A stretch of 64,000 nucleotides of DNA from Eisenibacter elegans DSM 3317 (GTDB lineage: Bacteria > Bacteroidota > Bacteroidia > Cytophagales > Microscillaceae). The notes beneath the pieces were generated by a model, which worked only from the letters and a program-made list of their open reading frames with translations, did no database searches and had not been told where the DNA came from. The position numbers were made by a program, and so were the translations under genes. The stretch spans positions 455,547 through 519,546 of the forward strand of contig NZ_AUMD01000012.1 in assembly GCF_000430505.1 (NCBI RefSeq), written 5' to 3'. Positions 25,729 through 34,735 of the stretch are shown here, piece after piece; within the stretch, counting starts at the first letter, position 1; every line of letters begins with the position of its first letter.

Positions 25729-28047
25729 ATGAATCGTCTGCGTACGCGCCTATATTGGTGGTGGCTTTTGAGCTTAGTGATGGTAGCTTGTCAGGGTACG
25801 GGTAAAGTATCCAAAGGCAAAGATCCAGTAATAGCTACCATTGGTGGAGAACCCATACTGGCTAAAGATTTTTTGTCGGTATATGAAAAAACACTCAACA
25901 CTGAGCAAGATCAAAACTACAGCGAGGAAAACCTGCGCAATTACCTAGATTTGTATCTCAATTTTAGGCTCAAAATTTTGGATGCGCAGCGCCAAGGGAT
26001 TGACCAAGACCCTGACTTTCAGCGAGAGCTAGAAAGCTACCAAGAGGAATTGGCCAAACCCTATCTCATCGACCAAGAAAAAATGACCGAGTTGATGCGC
26101 GAAGCCTATGAGCGCCTTCAAGAGGAGGTCAATGTATCGCATATTTTGCTCAAAGTAGAGGAAGATGCCGAGCCTGCCGATACTATGCTCGTATATGAGC
26201 GTATTCTGGATTTGAGAAGAATGGCCCTTTCGGGTAAGAACTTTGAAGAGCTAGCCCAATCATACTCTCAAGACCCCGCAGCGCAAGACAATGCAGGCAA
26301 CTTGGGGTACTTTACGGCCCTTCAAATGATGTATAACTTTGAAAATGCCTCATACAATACACAGGTAGGTAGTATTTCTAACCTGTTGCGGACGCGCTTC
26401 GGGTATCATTTTGTAAAAGTATTGGACCGCCGCCCGGCTACCGGAAAGCTCCAAACAGCTCATATTATGGTGCGGGTTCCGCCCAATGCGACCGCCGAAG
26501 ATTCGTTGCTGGCCGAGAAAAAGATACAGACTATCCACGAACGCTTGCGCAATGGAGAAGACTGGGCTGCCTTGTGTTTGCAGTTTTCGGATGATGATGC
26601 ATCGCGCAATAAAGGAGGCGAGCTGCCTGAGTTTGCTATCGGGACAGTCATCCCGGCATTTGAGCAAGCCGCAGTAGCGCTAGAGCAACCCGGTGACATC
26701 TCGACCCCTTTCCGTACCAACTACGGATGGCATATTGTAAGATTACTCAAGAAAACAAACCTAGAATCATACGAAGAGCTACAGCCTGTGTTGCGCCAAA
26801 AAGTAATGCGTGACACCCGCTATCAGGTGATTCAGGAAAGCCTCATACAAAAGCTTCAAGTCAAAAACAATCTCAAAGATTTCCCCAAAACATTGCAGAA
26901 AGCGCTGGCGCAGGCCGACAAAAAACTGCTTGATGGCAACTGGAGTTACCGCCAAACAGACCTGTTGCGTGAGGTGCTTTTCAGCTTCGAAGATAAAACC
27001 TACAAGGTGAAGAAAGACTATACCGTAGGTATGTTTTTCGAATACCTCTATGAGCGCCAAGTACCCAAAGCGCATCTCAAAACACCTGCATTCTATATGC
27101 AGTGGTATTATGAGCGTTTTTTAGACCAATCTACGCTTGATTTTGAGCGCAGCCTGTTGCCTATGCAATACCCCGAATACCGAATGTTGGTCAAAGAATA
27201 CAAGGAGGGGATGATGCTCTTTCAGATGATGAACGACAGCGTTTGGGGCAAGGCCCTGAAAGATAGCGCAGGGGTGCGTGCTTATTTTGAGCAAAATCGC
27301 GACAACTACCGATGGGATTATCGTGCTGTGGCCAGTATTTATGATGTGGCCGATTACACAACCCTAGGCAAACTGCGCGCCCGACTCGACAAAGGATATT
27401 ATACCCTCGATGAGGCCTTGGATATCCTCTACTTTGAAAAAGAAAGCAGCCAACTCGGCCTCCCTCAGCGCCGAGTACTGGATCAACTAGCCGAGCGCCT
27501 CAACGCAGACCCACAACTGCTATTGGAGCTAGGTGGCCATCAGGATAACTCCGAAAAGCCCGCTCTTTCGCAAGCCCGAAATAAGGCTGTTACGCAATAT
27601 CTCTTGGCCAAAAAAGTACCTGTAGAGCAGCTTATCATCAGCGATTTTGGGGCTTTCCGATTGGCATCGCGCAATGACAAAGACCGAAACCGTCGTGTAG
27701 AACTGACACTACATACGACTGATAAGAAATATCTTGCCCAGCAACTCAACGCCGAAAACCCTTTAGCGCTGCGATTTTATGAAGGAGTGTTTGCCAAAGG
27801 AGACAATAGCTACCTCGATGCCATACAATGGGAGGTAGGTACTAACGTTGTAGAGATAAACAACCGTGTGGTGATGATTCAAATTCAGAGTATAGAGCAG
27901 CCACGACTCAAAAATTTTCATGAAACCCAAGGGGCAGTTATCGCAGATTACCAAAACTACCTAGAGCAAACTTGGCTTACTGCCCTGCGCGAAAAGTATC
28001 CTGTACAAATCAATGAAGAAACATTTCAGCAAATTATTCAACGCTAA
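25729..28047 (+). CDS. Periplasmic peptidylprolyl isomerase with an embedded OmpA-like domain
   Basis: 772 residues with a lipoprotein-type start (MNRLRTRLYWWWLLSLVMVAC). A SurA-like helical segment with YLDLYLNFRLKI is followed by two parvulin domains: VNVSHILLKVEED to FGYHFVKVLDRR, and LQTAHIMVRVPP to YGWHIVRLLKK. The unusual part is at about residues 580-662: LDQLAERLN, LLLELGGHQDNSE, LSQARNKAVTQYLLAK and DKDRNRRVELTLHT. That is the pattern of the OmpA C-terminal peptidoglycan-binding domain, with Asp in HQDN and Arg in ARNKA at the usual ligand positions. A last PPIase-like segment follows. It is the first gene of a three-gene foldase operon and overlaps the next start by 35 bases. Confidence 0.85.
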   Translation: MNRLRTRLYWWWLLSLVMVACQGTGKVSKGKDPVIATIGGEPILAKDFLSVYEKTLNTEQDQNYSEENLRNYLDLYLNFRLKILDAQRQGIDQDPDFQRELESYQEELAKPYLIDQEKMTELMREAYERLQEEVNVSHILLKVEEDAEPADTMLVYERILDLRRMALSGKNFEELAQSYSQDPAAQDNAGNLGYFTALQMMYNFENASYNTQVGSISNLLRTRFGYHFVKVLDRRPATGKLQTAHIMVRVPPNATAEDSLLAEKKIQTIHERLRNGEDWAALCLQFSDDDASRNKGGELPEFAIGTVIPAFEQAAVALEQPGDISTPFRTNYGWHIVRLLKKTNLESYEELQPVLRQKVMRDTRYQVIQESLIQKLQVKNNLKDFPKTLQKALAQADKKLLDGNWSYRQTDLLREVLFSFEDKTYKVKKDYTVGMFFEYLYERQVPKAHLKTPAFYMQWYYERFLDQSTLDFERSLLPMQYPEYRMLVKEYKEGMMLFQMMNDSVWGKALKDSAGVRAYFEQNRDNYRWDYRAVASIYDVADYTTLGKLRARLDKGYYTLDEALDILYFEKESSQLGLPQRRVLDQLAERLNADPQLLLELGGHQDNSEKPALSQARNKAVTQYLLAKKVPVEQLIISDFGAFRLASRNDKDRNRRVELTLHTTDKKYLAQQLNAENPLALRFYEGVFAKGDNSYLDAIQWEVGTNVVEINNRVVMIQIQSIEQPRLKNFHETQGAVIADYQNYLEQTWLTALREKYPVQINEETFQQIIQR

Positions 28048-28936
28048 ATCCTCTATCGCCTCTGCCCTTGGGCTTCCCTTTTGGGCAGGGACTTTCGTAC
28101 TTACCATACTACTCTCAAATGGCGCTTGTAAAAGCAAAAACAACAATAATGCCGACAAGGCGCTCGCCCGAGTAGGAGATATCACGCTCTACCAAAGTGA
28201 TTTGGAGGGGGTATTGCCAGCCAACATCTCTGCTGCGGATAGCGCCCAACTTATCAGCCGCTACATCGATAGGTGGGTTCAAAAGCAGCTGCTGATGGCC
28301 GAAGCCAAAACACAGGTTCAAATAGACCAAAAAACCCTAGAGCGCAAAGTACAAGAGTACCGTTATGACTTGATGGCCTATGAGCTGACACGCAGCTATA
28401 TAGACCAAAGGCTCGATACGGCTATCACAGAAGCCGAAATCAAACAATATTACGAAGAAAATATTGACAACTTCCAGCTCAAAAACAATATTGTCAAGGC
28501 GCTCTTCTTGGTAGTGCCTACTGGTGCTCCTGATCGAGACGAACTGCCCGGATGGTTGCAAGCTTATAATGAAGACAATGCCGCCAAAATCTTGACTTTT
28601 GCCCAAAACTATGCTTCTTTTCAGCATCTTAACGACACTGTTTGGATTGATTTTGAGGCCCTTGTGAGGGGAACACCTTTGGCCGAAGTGCCTAATAAGA
28701 TTGATTTTCTCAAGCTCAACCGATATTATGCCAAGGTAGATGGCACTAGCAGTTATTACTTACGGGTGTTGGAGTTTAAAATTTCGGACGACACCTCCCC
28801 ACTACCCTTCGTCAGAGATCGCGTGCGCGAAATGATTCTTAACCAACGCAAGGTGTTATTAGCCAAGCAACTAGAACAGGAAATCTATGAAAAAGCCAAA
28901 AAGAAAAATGCCTTTGAAATTTTCAATAAGCCCTAA
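28013..28936 (+). CDS. SurA-like N-domain lipoprotein without a PPIase domain
   Basis: 307 residues. A signal segment ends in the lipobox-like LSNGAC (Cys about residue 39), followed by a KSKNNNN stretch. Then comes the SurA-type helical fold (LARVGDITLYQSDLEGVLPAN, RYIDRWVQKQLLMAEAK, DLMAYELTRSYIDQRL, ITEAEIKQYYEENIDNFQL). There is no parvulin domain, but the C-terminal VRDRVREMILNQRKVLLAKQLEQEIYEKAKK helix typical of SurA is present. It probably acts as a holding chaperone for outer-membrane proteins with its two neighbours. It overlaps the upstream gene by 35 bases and the next start by 50 bases. Confidence 0.83.
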   Translation: MKKHFSKLFNAKSSIASALGLPFWAGTFVLTILLSNGACKSKNNNNADKALARVGDITLYQSDLEGVLPANISAADSAQLISRYIDRWVQKQLLMAEAKTQVQIDQKTLERKVQEYRYDLMAYELTRSYIDQRLDTAITEAEIKQYYEENIDNFQLKNNIVKALFLVVPTGAPDRDELPGWLQAYNEDNAAKILTFAQNYASFQHLNDTVWIDFEALVRGTPLAEVPNKIDFLKLNRYYAKVDGTSSYYLRVLEFKISDDTSPLPFVRDRVREMILNQRKVLLAKQLEQEIYEKAKKKNAFEIFNKP

Positions 28937-30284
28937 GTATCTTGGGCTGGGCCTGCTCCTAGGGCTCTGCCAATTACTACCCGGCTTCTCGTATGCCCAA
29001 GGGGGAAGCGATGCCGGTGACAAAATCATCGCCAGAGTAGATGACTACATCGTACTGCTCTCGGAGTTGGAAGCTACCTACCAGCAATACCTCGCCGAAA
29101 CCCGTGGACGAGGCTATAGCGAAGACCTCAAGTGTCGTATCTTAGAAAGCATTGTTACCAACAAGCTACTCGTGGCTAAGGCCGATATCGACTCCGTAAT
29201 GGTAGAAGAAGTAGAGCTACAAGACCAACTCGACCGACGGATGGAGTATTTTGTCCGACAGGCCGGAGGTCCCGACAAGCTCGAAAACCTCTACCAAAAA
29301 CCCCTCGAACTCATCAAGGAAGAGCTCCGCGAGCAAGTTCGAGAGCAAATGGTGGTAGAACGAATGGAAGAGCATATTACACAAGGTGTAAAAGTTACGC
29401 CCAAAGAAGTACAAGATTTCTTCAAAACGCTTGACACCATCCCCTTTATCAACGAAGAAGGGCGTGTAGGCCATATTGTCAAAATACCGGAGCCTAACAA
29501 AAACAGCAAAGCCGCCACCCGCGAAAAGCTGGAGCAACTCCGTGCTCGGATCATCGCCGGAGAAGACTTTGGTATCTTAGCCCAAACCTATTCTCAGGAT
29601 CCGCTCAGTGCCGTTGAAGGTGGCAATCTTGGCTGGGTTACGCGGGGGATGTTTACGCCCGAATATGAGGCCGTCGCCTTTAAGCTACAACCCGGAGAGC
29701 TGTCTAAGGTCATTGAGTCGCCTTTTGGGTTTCACCTTATCCAACTCATCGACCGCCGTGGTGATGAGTTTAACTCCAAGCACATTCTCCTACGTCCTGA
29801 AGCTTCCAAAGGCGATATCAAAGAAGCCGAGCGCTTCCTCGATAGTCTCCGCACCCTGATTATACGGGATTCGCTTACGTTTGAAAAAGCCGCCAAGCTT
29901 CACTCTGACGACATCAACAGCTCCACCAATGGAGGCTATATCTCTTCTGGCCGTGGCGATGGTTATGTGCCGTTAGATATGATTGACAAATACCTCTATT
30001 TTGTGGTAGACTCTATGACCGTAGGCAACATTACCAAGCCTATCCCTTATCGTACAGACGACGGTAAAGAAGCTATGCGTATTGTCTATCTCCAAGGCAA
30101 ACGAGATGGGCACTTTGCGTCTCTCGAACGTGATTATCCCAAGATACAACAAATGGCCTTGGCCAAGAAAAAAGAAAAAACCATCGAGCAATGGTTTACA
30201 CAAGCCCGAGACGAAGTATTTGTTTATATCGACCCCGAATACCTGCCTTGCAATATCTTGGGGAGTAATAAAGATGCACCATAA
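28887..30284 (+). CDS. SurA-like peptidylprolyl isomerase with two parvulin domains
   Basis: 465 residues: a signal peptide (cleavage near FSYAQ-G), a SurA N-domain (IIARVDDYIVLLSELEATYQQYL, CRILESIVTNKLLVAKADID), then parvulin domain 1 (EEGRVGHIVKIPEPNKN to FGFHLIQLIDRR) and domain 2 (EFNSKHILLRPEASKGD to the end). It is a periplasmic chaperone for outer-membrane proteins. The second start at 28908 (M8) is also possible. A family A repeat and then a terminator follow its stop, closing the three-gene operon. Confidence 0.92.
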   Translation: MKKPKRKMPLKFSISPKYLGLGLLLGLCQLLPGFSYAQGGSDAGDKIIARVDDYIVLLSELEATYQQYLAETRGRGYSEDLKCRILESIVTNKLLVAKADIDSVMVEEVELQDQLDRRMEYFVRQAGGPDKLENLYQKPLELIKEELREQVREQMVVERMEEHITQGVKVTPKEVQDFFKTLDTIPFINEEGRVGHIVKIPEPNKNSKAATREKLEQLRARIIAGEDFGILAQTYSQDPLSAVEGGNLGWVTRGMFTPEYEAVAFKLQPGELSKVIESPFGFHLIQLIDRRGDEFNSKHILLRPEASKGDIKEAERFLDSLRTLIIRDSLTFEKAAKLHSDDINSSTNGGYISSGRGDGYVPLDMIDKYLYFVVDSMTVGNITKPIPYRTDDGKEAMRIVYLQGKRDGHFASLERDYPKIQQMALAKKKEKTIEQWFTQARDEVFVYIDPEYLPCNILGSNKDAP

Positions 30285-30299
30285 ACCGATTGTGATAGG

Positions 30300-30401
30300 T
30301 TAAACCCAATCAAAATTGGGAAATCTATGCGCTGAAAATCCTTAATAATCAAGAAAATCAAATACCGTCAATCCTCAAATCAGGTAAATCTTAGTATAAA
30401 A
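30300..30401 (+). repeat. Family A interspersed repeat, copy 4
   Basis: Reads TTAAACCCAATCAAAATTGG, GAAATCTATGCGCTGAAAAT, CCTTAATAATCAAGAAAATC, then degraded middle and GTAAATCTTAGTATAAAA. It lies between the surA stop and the operon terminator. Confidence 0.8.
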
Positions 30402-30404
30402 TTT

Positions 30405-30447
30405 TTCCGGCAATTCCAAAAGTTATAGGAATTGTCGGTTTTTTTAT
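30405..30447 (+). terminator. Terminator of the foldase operon
   Basis: Stem CCGGCAATTCC / GGAATTGTCGG with loop AAAAGTTATA is followed by TTTTTTT. It ends the transcript of the three foldase genes about 120 bases after the stop, after the repeat copy. Confidence 0.85.
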
Positions 30448-30543
30448 AGATAATCGCATACACCTCGTTACAACCATCTTCTCAACTTGACAGCTTTCTG
30501 GCTTGTAACTTGGGTGAATATTCATTAATTATTACCCAAGGCT

Positions 30544-31665
30544 ATGCCCAATTCTTCTGACAATCTACTATATGAAGTAGCCCTCAGTCTTGTGCCGGGG
30601 GTAGGAGCTGTTACGGCGCGCCAACTCATCAGTTATGGAGGCAACGCAGAGGCTGTATGGCAAATGCCCAAGGCCAAGTTGCTCAAAATCCCTCAAGTTG
30701 GGCCACATATTGCCAGGCAGATGGAAGCCGCCGACTACCTCACACAAGCCGGGCGCATCATCGACGAAGCCCGCAAACAGAAAGTTGAGCTACTGAGCTA
30801 TAGCAGCGCACAATATCCCAAACGCCTGCTTCACATCCCTGATGCGCCCTTGGTCCTGTATTACAAAGGCACTGCCGACCTCAACGCTCTCCGCACTGTG
30901 GCAATAGTAGGCACACGCGAAGCCACAGCTTACGGCAAGTTGTTTGTAGAAAAACTAATCCAAGATTTGTTGCCGTATAAGCCTGTCATCATCAGTGGGT
31001 TGGCTTACGGAATCGATATTGCCGCACACCGCGAGAGCTTGCGACAAGGCCTCACAACAATAGGCATTATGGCCAATGGAATCGATATAGTATACCCAGC
31101 CCTTCATAAAAACACTGCCCAAGAGATGCTTCAGGCAGGTGGGTTGCTCACCGAAAATCCCTTTGGCACCAAACCGGACGCTGCCCGCTTTCCTGCCCGC
31201 AACCGTATCATTGCCGGAATGGCCGACGCAGTCGTGGTGGTCGAAGCCCGCAACAAAGGAGGCGCCATCATCACAGCCAAAGTAGCCAATGACTATCATA
31301 AGGAGGTTTTTGCCCTGCCGGGGAATATCAACCAGCCCGCCTCCCAAGGCTGTAACGAGCTCATCAAAACACACCAGGCCAACCTGATTACAGAAGGCCA
31401 AGACCTTGTTATGATGTTGCGCTGGCAAAACCCGACAAGTCAAACCAACCAAAGCCAGACAATGAGGCTGCCATTGACACAGCTCACACCCCTAGAACAA
31501 CAGATTATCAGCTTCTTGCGTAGCAAGCCTGCGCGCAAAGCGCTCCTCGATGAGCTGATACAACACACAGGCCTGACGCTCCCACAACTCAGCAGCCTGC
31601 TGCTAAGCCTAGAGCTACAGGGAGTCCTCTGTGCGCTGCCCGGCCAAAGCTATGAATTGCTCTGA
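30544..31665 (+). CDS. dprA: DNA-processing protein DprA
   Basis: 373 residues: an N-terminal helix-hairpin-helix-like segment (LVPGVGAVTARQLISYG, LLKIPQVGPHIARQM), the Rossmann-like DprA core (VAIVGTREATAYGKLFVEKL, IISGLAYGIDIAAHRESL, TIGIMANGIDIVYPALHK, LLTENPFGT, RFPARNRIIAGMADAVVVVEA, KEVFALPGNI) and a C-terminal winged-helix DML1-like tail. DprA loads RecA on incoming single-stranded DNA in transformation. It is a single gene followed by the rpsF operon. Confidence 0.95.
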   Translation: MPNSSDNLLYEVALSLVPGVGAVTARQLISYGGNAEAVWQMPKAKLLKIPQVGPHIARQMEAADYLTQAGRIIDEARKQKVELLSYSSAQYPKRLLHIPDAPLVLYYKGTADLNALRTVAIVGTREATAYGKLFVEKLIQDLLPYKPVIISGLAYGIDIAAHRESLRQGLTTIGIMANGIDIVYPALHKNTAQEMLQAGGLLTENPFGTKPDAARFPARNRIIAGMADAVVVVEARNKGGAIITAKVANDYHKEVFALPGNINQPASQGCNELIKTHQANLITEGQDLVMMLRWQNPTSQTNQSQTMRLPLTQLTPLEQQIISFLRSKPARKALLDELIQHTGLTLPQLSSLLLSLELQGVLCALPGQSYELL

Positions 31666-31690
31666 AGGGCTGAAACTTTTGGGACAATAG

Positions 31691-31721
31691 TTTGAAAAGC
31701 CACTTATAATCAGTAGTTTTG
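31691..31721 (+). promoter_or_regulatory. Promoter of the rpsF operon (TTTG-N19-TAGTTTTG)
   Basis: TTTG at 31691-31694 and TAGTTTTG (TAnnTTTG) at 31714-31721 are separated by 19 bases, the Bacteroidota primary sigma factor spacing. The ATG of rpsF is 42 bases downstream. Confidence 0.8.
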
Positions 31722-31762
31722 CAACCTTAATTTTCAAACTGTTATACACAGATACAATTATT

Positions 31763-32134
31763 ATGAATCATTACGAGACAGTGTTCATTTTAACTCCCGT
31801 TTTGCCTGATGACCAGGTGAAGGACGCTGTTGCTAAGTTCAAACAAGTTTTGATTGACAAAGGAGCAACAATTGTTCACGAGGAGCACTGGGGGCTGAAG
31901 AAATTGGCTTACCCTATCAAGTTGAAAAACGCCGGTGTGAAAAACACTGGATTCTACACCGTAGTAGAATTTACAGCTGACAACGCCACCGTAGCTTCAC
32001 TCGAAACAGAGTATCGCCGCGATGAGCGTGTGATGCGTTTCTTGACTGTAGCGCTTGACAAGCACGCTGTGGCTTATGCCGAAAAGCGCCGCCGTCGTTT
32101 ATCCGGACAATCAACTACCACAACTGAAGCTTAA
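31763..32134 (+). CDS. rpsF: 30S ribosomal protein S6
   Basis: 123 residues, with the S6 pattern [89 protein letters not shown] and an acidic/basic C-terminal tail. S6 binds S18 in the small subunit platform. It is the first gene of rpsF-rpsR-rplI, as in most bacteria. Confidence 0.97.
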   Translation: MNHYETVFILTPVLPDDQVKDAVAKFKQVLIDKGATIVHEEHWGLKKLAYPIKLKNAGVKNTGFYTVVEFTADNATVASLETEYRRDERVMRFLTVALDKHAVAYAEKRRRRLSGQSTTTTEA

Positions 32135-32140
32135 GGAGGA
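32133..32140 (+). promoter_or_regulatory. Strong Shine-Dalgarno sequence before rpsR
   Basis: AAGGAGGA ends 6 bases before the ATG at 32147 and overlaps the TAA stop of rpsF. Such an extended SD is unusual in Bacteroidota, where most genes in this window have none. Confidence 0.8.
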
Positions 32141-32146
32141 CTTGTT

Positions 32147-32398
32147 ATGACATTGATGAATGAACCCCTACACCGTACAGAGGTGAAGAAAAAATATTGC
32201 CGCTTCAAGAAGCTTGGCATTAAATACATTGACTACAAAGACCCTGAGTTCTTGCTCAAGTTTGTCAATGAGCAGGGTAAAATCCTGCCTCGCCGCCTTA
32301 CCGGTACTAGCCTGAAATATCAGCGCAAAGTAGCGCAAGCCATCAAGCGTGCCCGCCACTTGGCTTTGTTGCCGTATGTAACCGATTCGTTGAAGTAA
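32147..32398 (+). CDS. rpsR: 30S ribosomal protein S18
   Basis: 83 residues with [49 protein letters not shown] (family core, shown here with breaks in the usual positions) and [16 protein letters not shown]18 partners S6 in the small subunit. The gene starts 12 bases after rpsF and has a strong Shine-Dalgarno sequence. Confidence 0.97.
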   Translation: MTLMNEPLHRTEVKKKYCRFKKLGIKYIDYKDPEFLLKFVNEQGKILPRRLTGTSLKYQRKVAQAIKRARHLALLPYVTDSLK

Positions 32399-32442
32399 GC
32401 CACACGGCACTTAACTTATTACCCAAAATATTTTAACTTGTC

Positions 32443-32889
32443 ATGGAAGTTATTCTAAAAGAAGACGTGAAGGGTCTTGGCTATAAAAACGACATCGTGG
32501 ACGTGAAGCCGGGCTATGGACGTAACTATCTCATCCCGCAGGGTTTGGCCGCACTGGCTACGCCTGCTGCCAAGAAAATGTTGGCTGAAAACTTGAAACA
32601 AGCTGCCCACAAGGCCGAAAAAATCAAGACAGCAGCCCTCGACTTGGCCAATAAGCTCGCTACTGTACGCGTAGAGTTGCCTGCTAAAGTAAGTGAAACC
32701 GGAAAAATCTTCGGTGCTATCACTACTATTCAGCTCGCCGACGCGCTCAAAGCACAAGGTTTTGACCTTGACCGCCGCAAAATCTCTATCAATGAGAAAG
32801 AAATCAAAGCTTTGGGTGAATACTCAGCTACGATTGACTTGCACCGCGAGGTAAAACAACAAGTAACTTTTGTGGTCATCGAAGGTTAA
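32443..32889 (+). CDS. rplI: 50S ribosomal protein L9
   Basis: 148 residues with the L9 N-domain (MEVILKEDVKGLGYKNDIVDVKPGYGRNYLIPQGLA, read in pieces), a helical connector (AENLKQAAHKAEKI) and the C-domain (GKIFGAITTIQLADALKAQG, DRRKISINE, GEYSATIDLHREVKQQVTFVV). It is last in the rpsF-rpsR-rplI operon and is followed by a strong terminator. Confidence 0.97.
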   Translation: MEVILKEDVKGLGYKNDIVDVKPGYGRNYLIPQGLAALATPAAKKMLAENLKQAAHKAEKIKTAALDLANKLATVRVELPAKVSETGKIFGAITTIQLADALKAQGFDLDRRKISINEKEIKALGEYSATIDLHREVKQQVTFVVIEG

Positions 32890-32920
32890 TCTTTCCGCAT
32901 CACATTGGTACAACGCTCAG

Positions 32921-32952
32921 GCCACCCCAACATCACTTGGGGTGGTTTTTTT
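32921..32952 (+). terminator. Terminator of the rpsF-rpsR-rplI operon
   Basis: Stem CCACCCCAA / TTGGGGTGG with loop CATCAC is followed by TTTTTTT, 33 bases after the rplI stop. The T run runs directly into a family A repeat. Confidence 0.92.
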
Positions 32953-33055
32953 ATACCCAATCACAATTGGTTTGGGAAATATGCGTACTGAAAACCCTTG
33001 ATAATCAAGGAAATCAAATCCTGTAAACCTCCAAATCTTGTGAATCTTGGTGTAA
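32951..33055 (+). repeat. Family A interspersed repeat, copy 5 (full length)
   Basis: TTATACCCAATCACAATTGG, TTTGGGAAATATGCGTACTG, AAAACCCTTGATAATCAAGG, AAATCAAATCCTGTAAACCT, CCAAATCTTGTGAATCTTGG, TGTAA. It starts at the T run of the rplI terminator and ends just before the stop of the convergent amine oxidase gene. Confidence 0.9.
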
Positions 33056-33064
33056 TTTTGGCGG

Positions 33065-34432
33065 TCAAGCAATGGCCTCAGCAGCATCATAGCCTGTTTG
33101 GAGTGCGCCTTCCATAAAGCCTTGCCAATCGGCTAGGTGTTCGCCGGCAAAGTATACTTTGCGAAACCGCCGCTGAAGCGTTTCGTATTCATCAAACCAC
33201 TGCTTGCGCCCATAAAAAGCATAAGCGCCTTGGGTATAGCGATCAGTGCCCCAATAATAGCTCACCACTCTTTGTGCCAAAGGCGCAGTAGCACCAAAAA
33301 CGGGTTTTAGGGCTTGGTCTATGGCCTGTATTTTTTGAGTATCATTGTATTTGCTCATTACATAGGCGCGGTCGCCCACCGCATAGGAAGTCAACACCCC
33401 ACCATTACCAGCTTGGTTTTTGGTACTATGAAAGAAATATTGTGGCAGGGTATCGCTGAGAAGGTCAAAAGCTTCATCGTTCCAAAATCGCTCCCGATAA
33501 AGTACAGAGGTTTTGATAATTCGGGAGTACTGCAAAGCACTAAGGGCCTCACGTGTATTGGGTGGTAGCGGAGGGTCAAAAATCACTCGGCTCAGCGCCC
33601 AAGTAGGCAGGGTACAAATCACCGCATCGGCCTCAAAGCTAGTGCCATTGGCACAACCAACAGTGACCTTAGCCCCGCGTTGTTGGATACTAATGACCTC
33701 GTGCTCAAGATAGAGGTTTTCGCTGCCCAGTGTAGAGACTAGGGCTTCGATAAGGCGGCTATTGCCTCCTTCAATACGCCAGTCCATCTCGTTTTTTTCG
33801 CTTGACTCTGCATACTCGCTCAAGGCTGCATAAGCCGATACGTGGCGGATGTCTTCTCCGAAGTCTGTACTATGGAACAACTCCAACACCTCTAGGTCAC
33901 GCTCCGAGATGTTGCGCTCTTGGAGATACTGCCGCCAACTGACACGGTCGAGGTCTTTGTAATCTGAGCGGCCTAGTTTCTCGTTGAAGTCGCTTATTTG
34001 TTGTTTGAAACTACGCTCCCACTGAGGGTCAAGCGACCAAGCCCCGGGCTTTTGGTGTTGGCCATCGAGCAAAAGGTGGGTTTCAAACCTGTGGTCTACT
34101 AATTTGATATTCAGAGCCTTGCACAGCTCACGCATCTGCGTATGCGAGTTGCCAATCCATTCGGCACCTAGCTCTATTGTTTGGCCAGCCTCAGGATCGA
34201 TCGTATGGGTAAATATCCGTCCTCCGAGGCGTTTACGTCCTTCGATCACAGTGAAATCTAGCCCCAGCTGCTGTAGGCGATAGGCTGCGCCTAGGCCTGC
34301 AATGCCCCCACCAAGGATGATTACTTTCTTTTTGGCTGTTGAATTAACTTGGCTTGCCAGCAGTGTTTGGGGCGCAATGGCTGTGGCGGTAGCTGCCAGT
34401 GCCGTTGCTTTGAGAAAATACCGTCTTTTCAT
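33065..34432 (-). CDS. FAD-dependent amine oxidase family protein, exported
   Basis: 455 residues. A signal-like N-terminus (MKRRYFLKATALAATATAIA) is followed by the FAD-binding motif VIILGGGIAGLGAAYRLQQLG, then RLGGRIFTHTID, ELGAEWIGNS and the C-terminal FAD loop VYFAGEHLADWQGFMEGALQTGYDAA. It resembles flavin monoamine or L-amino-acid oxidases. The start KRRYFLK is Tat-like, with twin Arg but not the full SRRxFLK consensus, and would allow export of folded FAD protein. Substrate unknown. It is convergent with rplI. Confidence 0.87.
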   Translation of the reverse strand: MKRRYFLKATALAATATAIAPQTLLASQVNSTAKKKVIILGGGIAGLGAAYRLQQLGLDFTVIEGRKRLGGRIFTHTIDPEAGQTIELGAEWIGNSHTQMRELCKALNIKLVDHRFETHLLLDGQHQKPGAWSLDPQWERSFKQQISDFNEKLGRSDYKDLDRVSWRQYLQERNISERDLEVLELFHSTDFGEDIRHVSAYAALSEYAESSEKNEMDWRIEGGNSRLIEALVSTLGSENLYLEHEVISIQQRGAKVTVGCANGTSFEADAVICTLPTWALSRVIFDPPLPPNTREALSALQYSRIIKTSVLYRERFWNDEAFDLLSDTLPQYFFHSTKNQAGNGGVLTSYAVGDRAYVMSKYNDTQKIQAIDQALKPVFGATAPLAQRVVSYYWGTDRYTQGAYAFYGRKQWFDEYETLQRRFRKVYFAGEHLADWQGFMEGALQTGYDAAEAIA

Positions 34433-34735
34433 TCAGATATAGGGTTTAGGGTTGTGTCGCGTTTGCCTACAATATTTCTTTGCCGCTCCCAAACCGACCG
34501 CTGAGGTCGTATATACTGTTGAAAATAGAGATGTGTGGAAGAGCGCTTCTGCCAAGGCATCGAAGTCTTCCAATTTGAGAGTCTTTCGGAGAAGATAGAC
34601 AGACGCTTGTTATTGTTTTTACCCTAACAAAATTCGCCCCACAAATACCTGTGGTTGGGCTTGTTTTGGATTACAGACGCAAAAAAACCACCCCCGAAAA
34701 CCTGGGGTGGCGTGGTTTGTGTGCCAATGGCAGAC
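34433..34735. other. 303-base gap between two minus-strand genes
   Basis: It contains the terminator at 34683-34713 for the NuiA-like gene. The remaining part upstream of the amine oxidase shows no supported feature. Confidence 0.65.
34683..34713 (-). terminator. Terminator of the NuiA-like gene
   Basis: On the minus strand a stem CCACCCCAGG... / ...CGGGGGTGG with a T-rich loop is followed by TTTTTTT. It begins about 22 bases beyond the stop. Confidence 0.85.

Noticed and set aside
32921..32952. Family A repeat as an integral part of the rplI terminator
   Set aside because: The hairpin and T run are complete on their own; the repeat begins at the end of the T run and other copies lack terminators.
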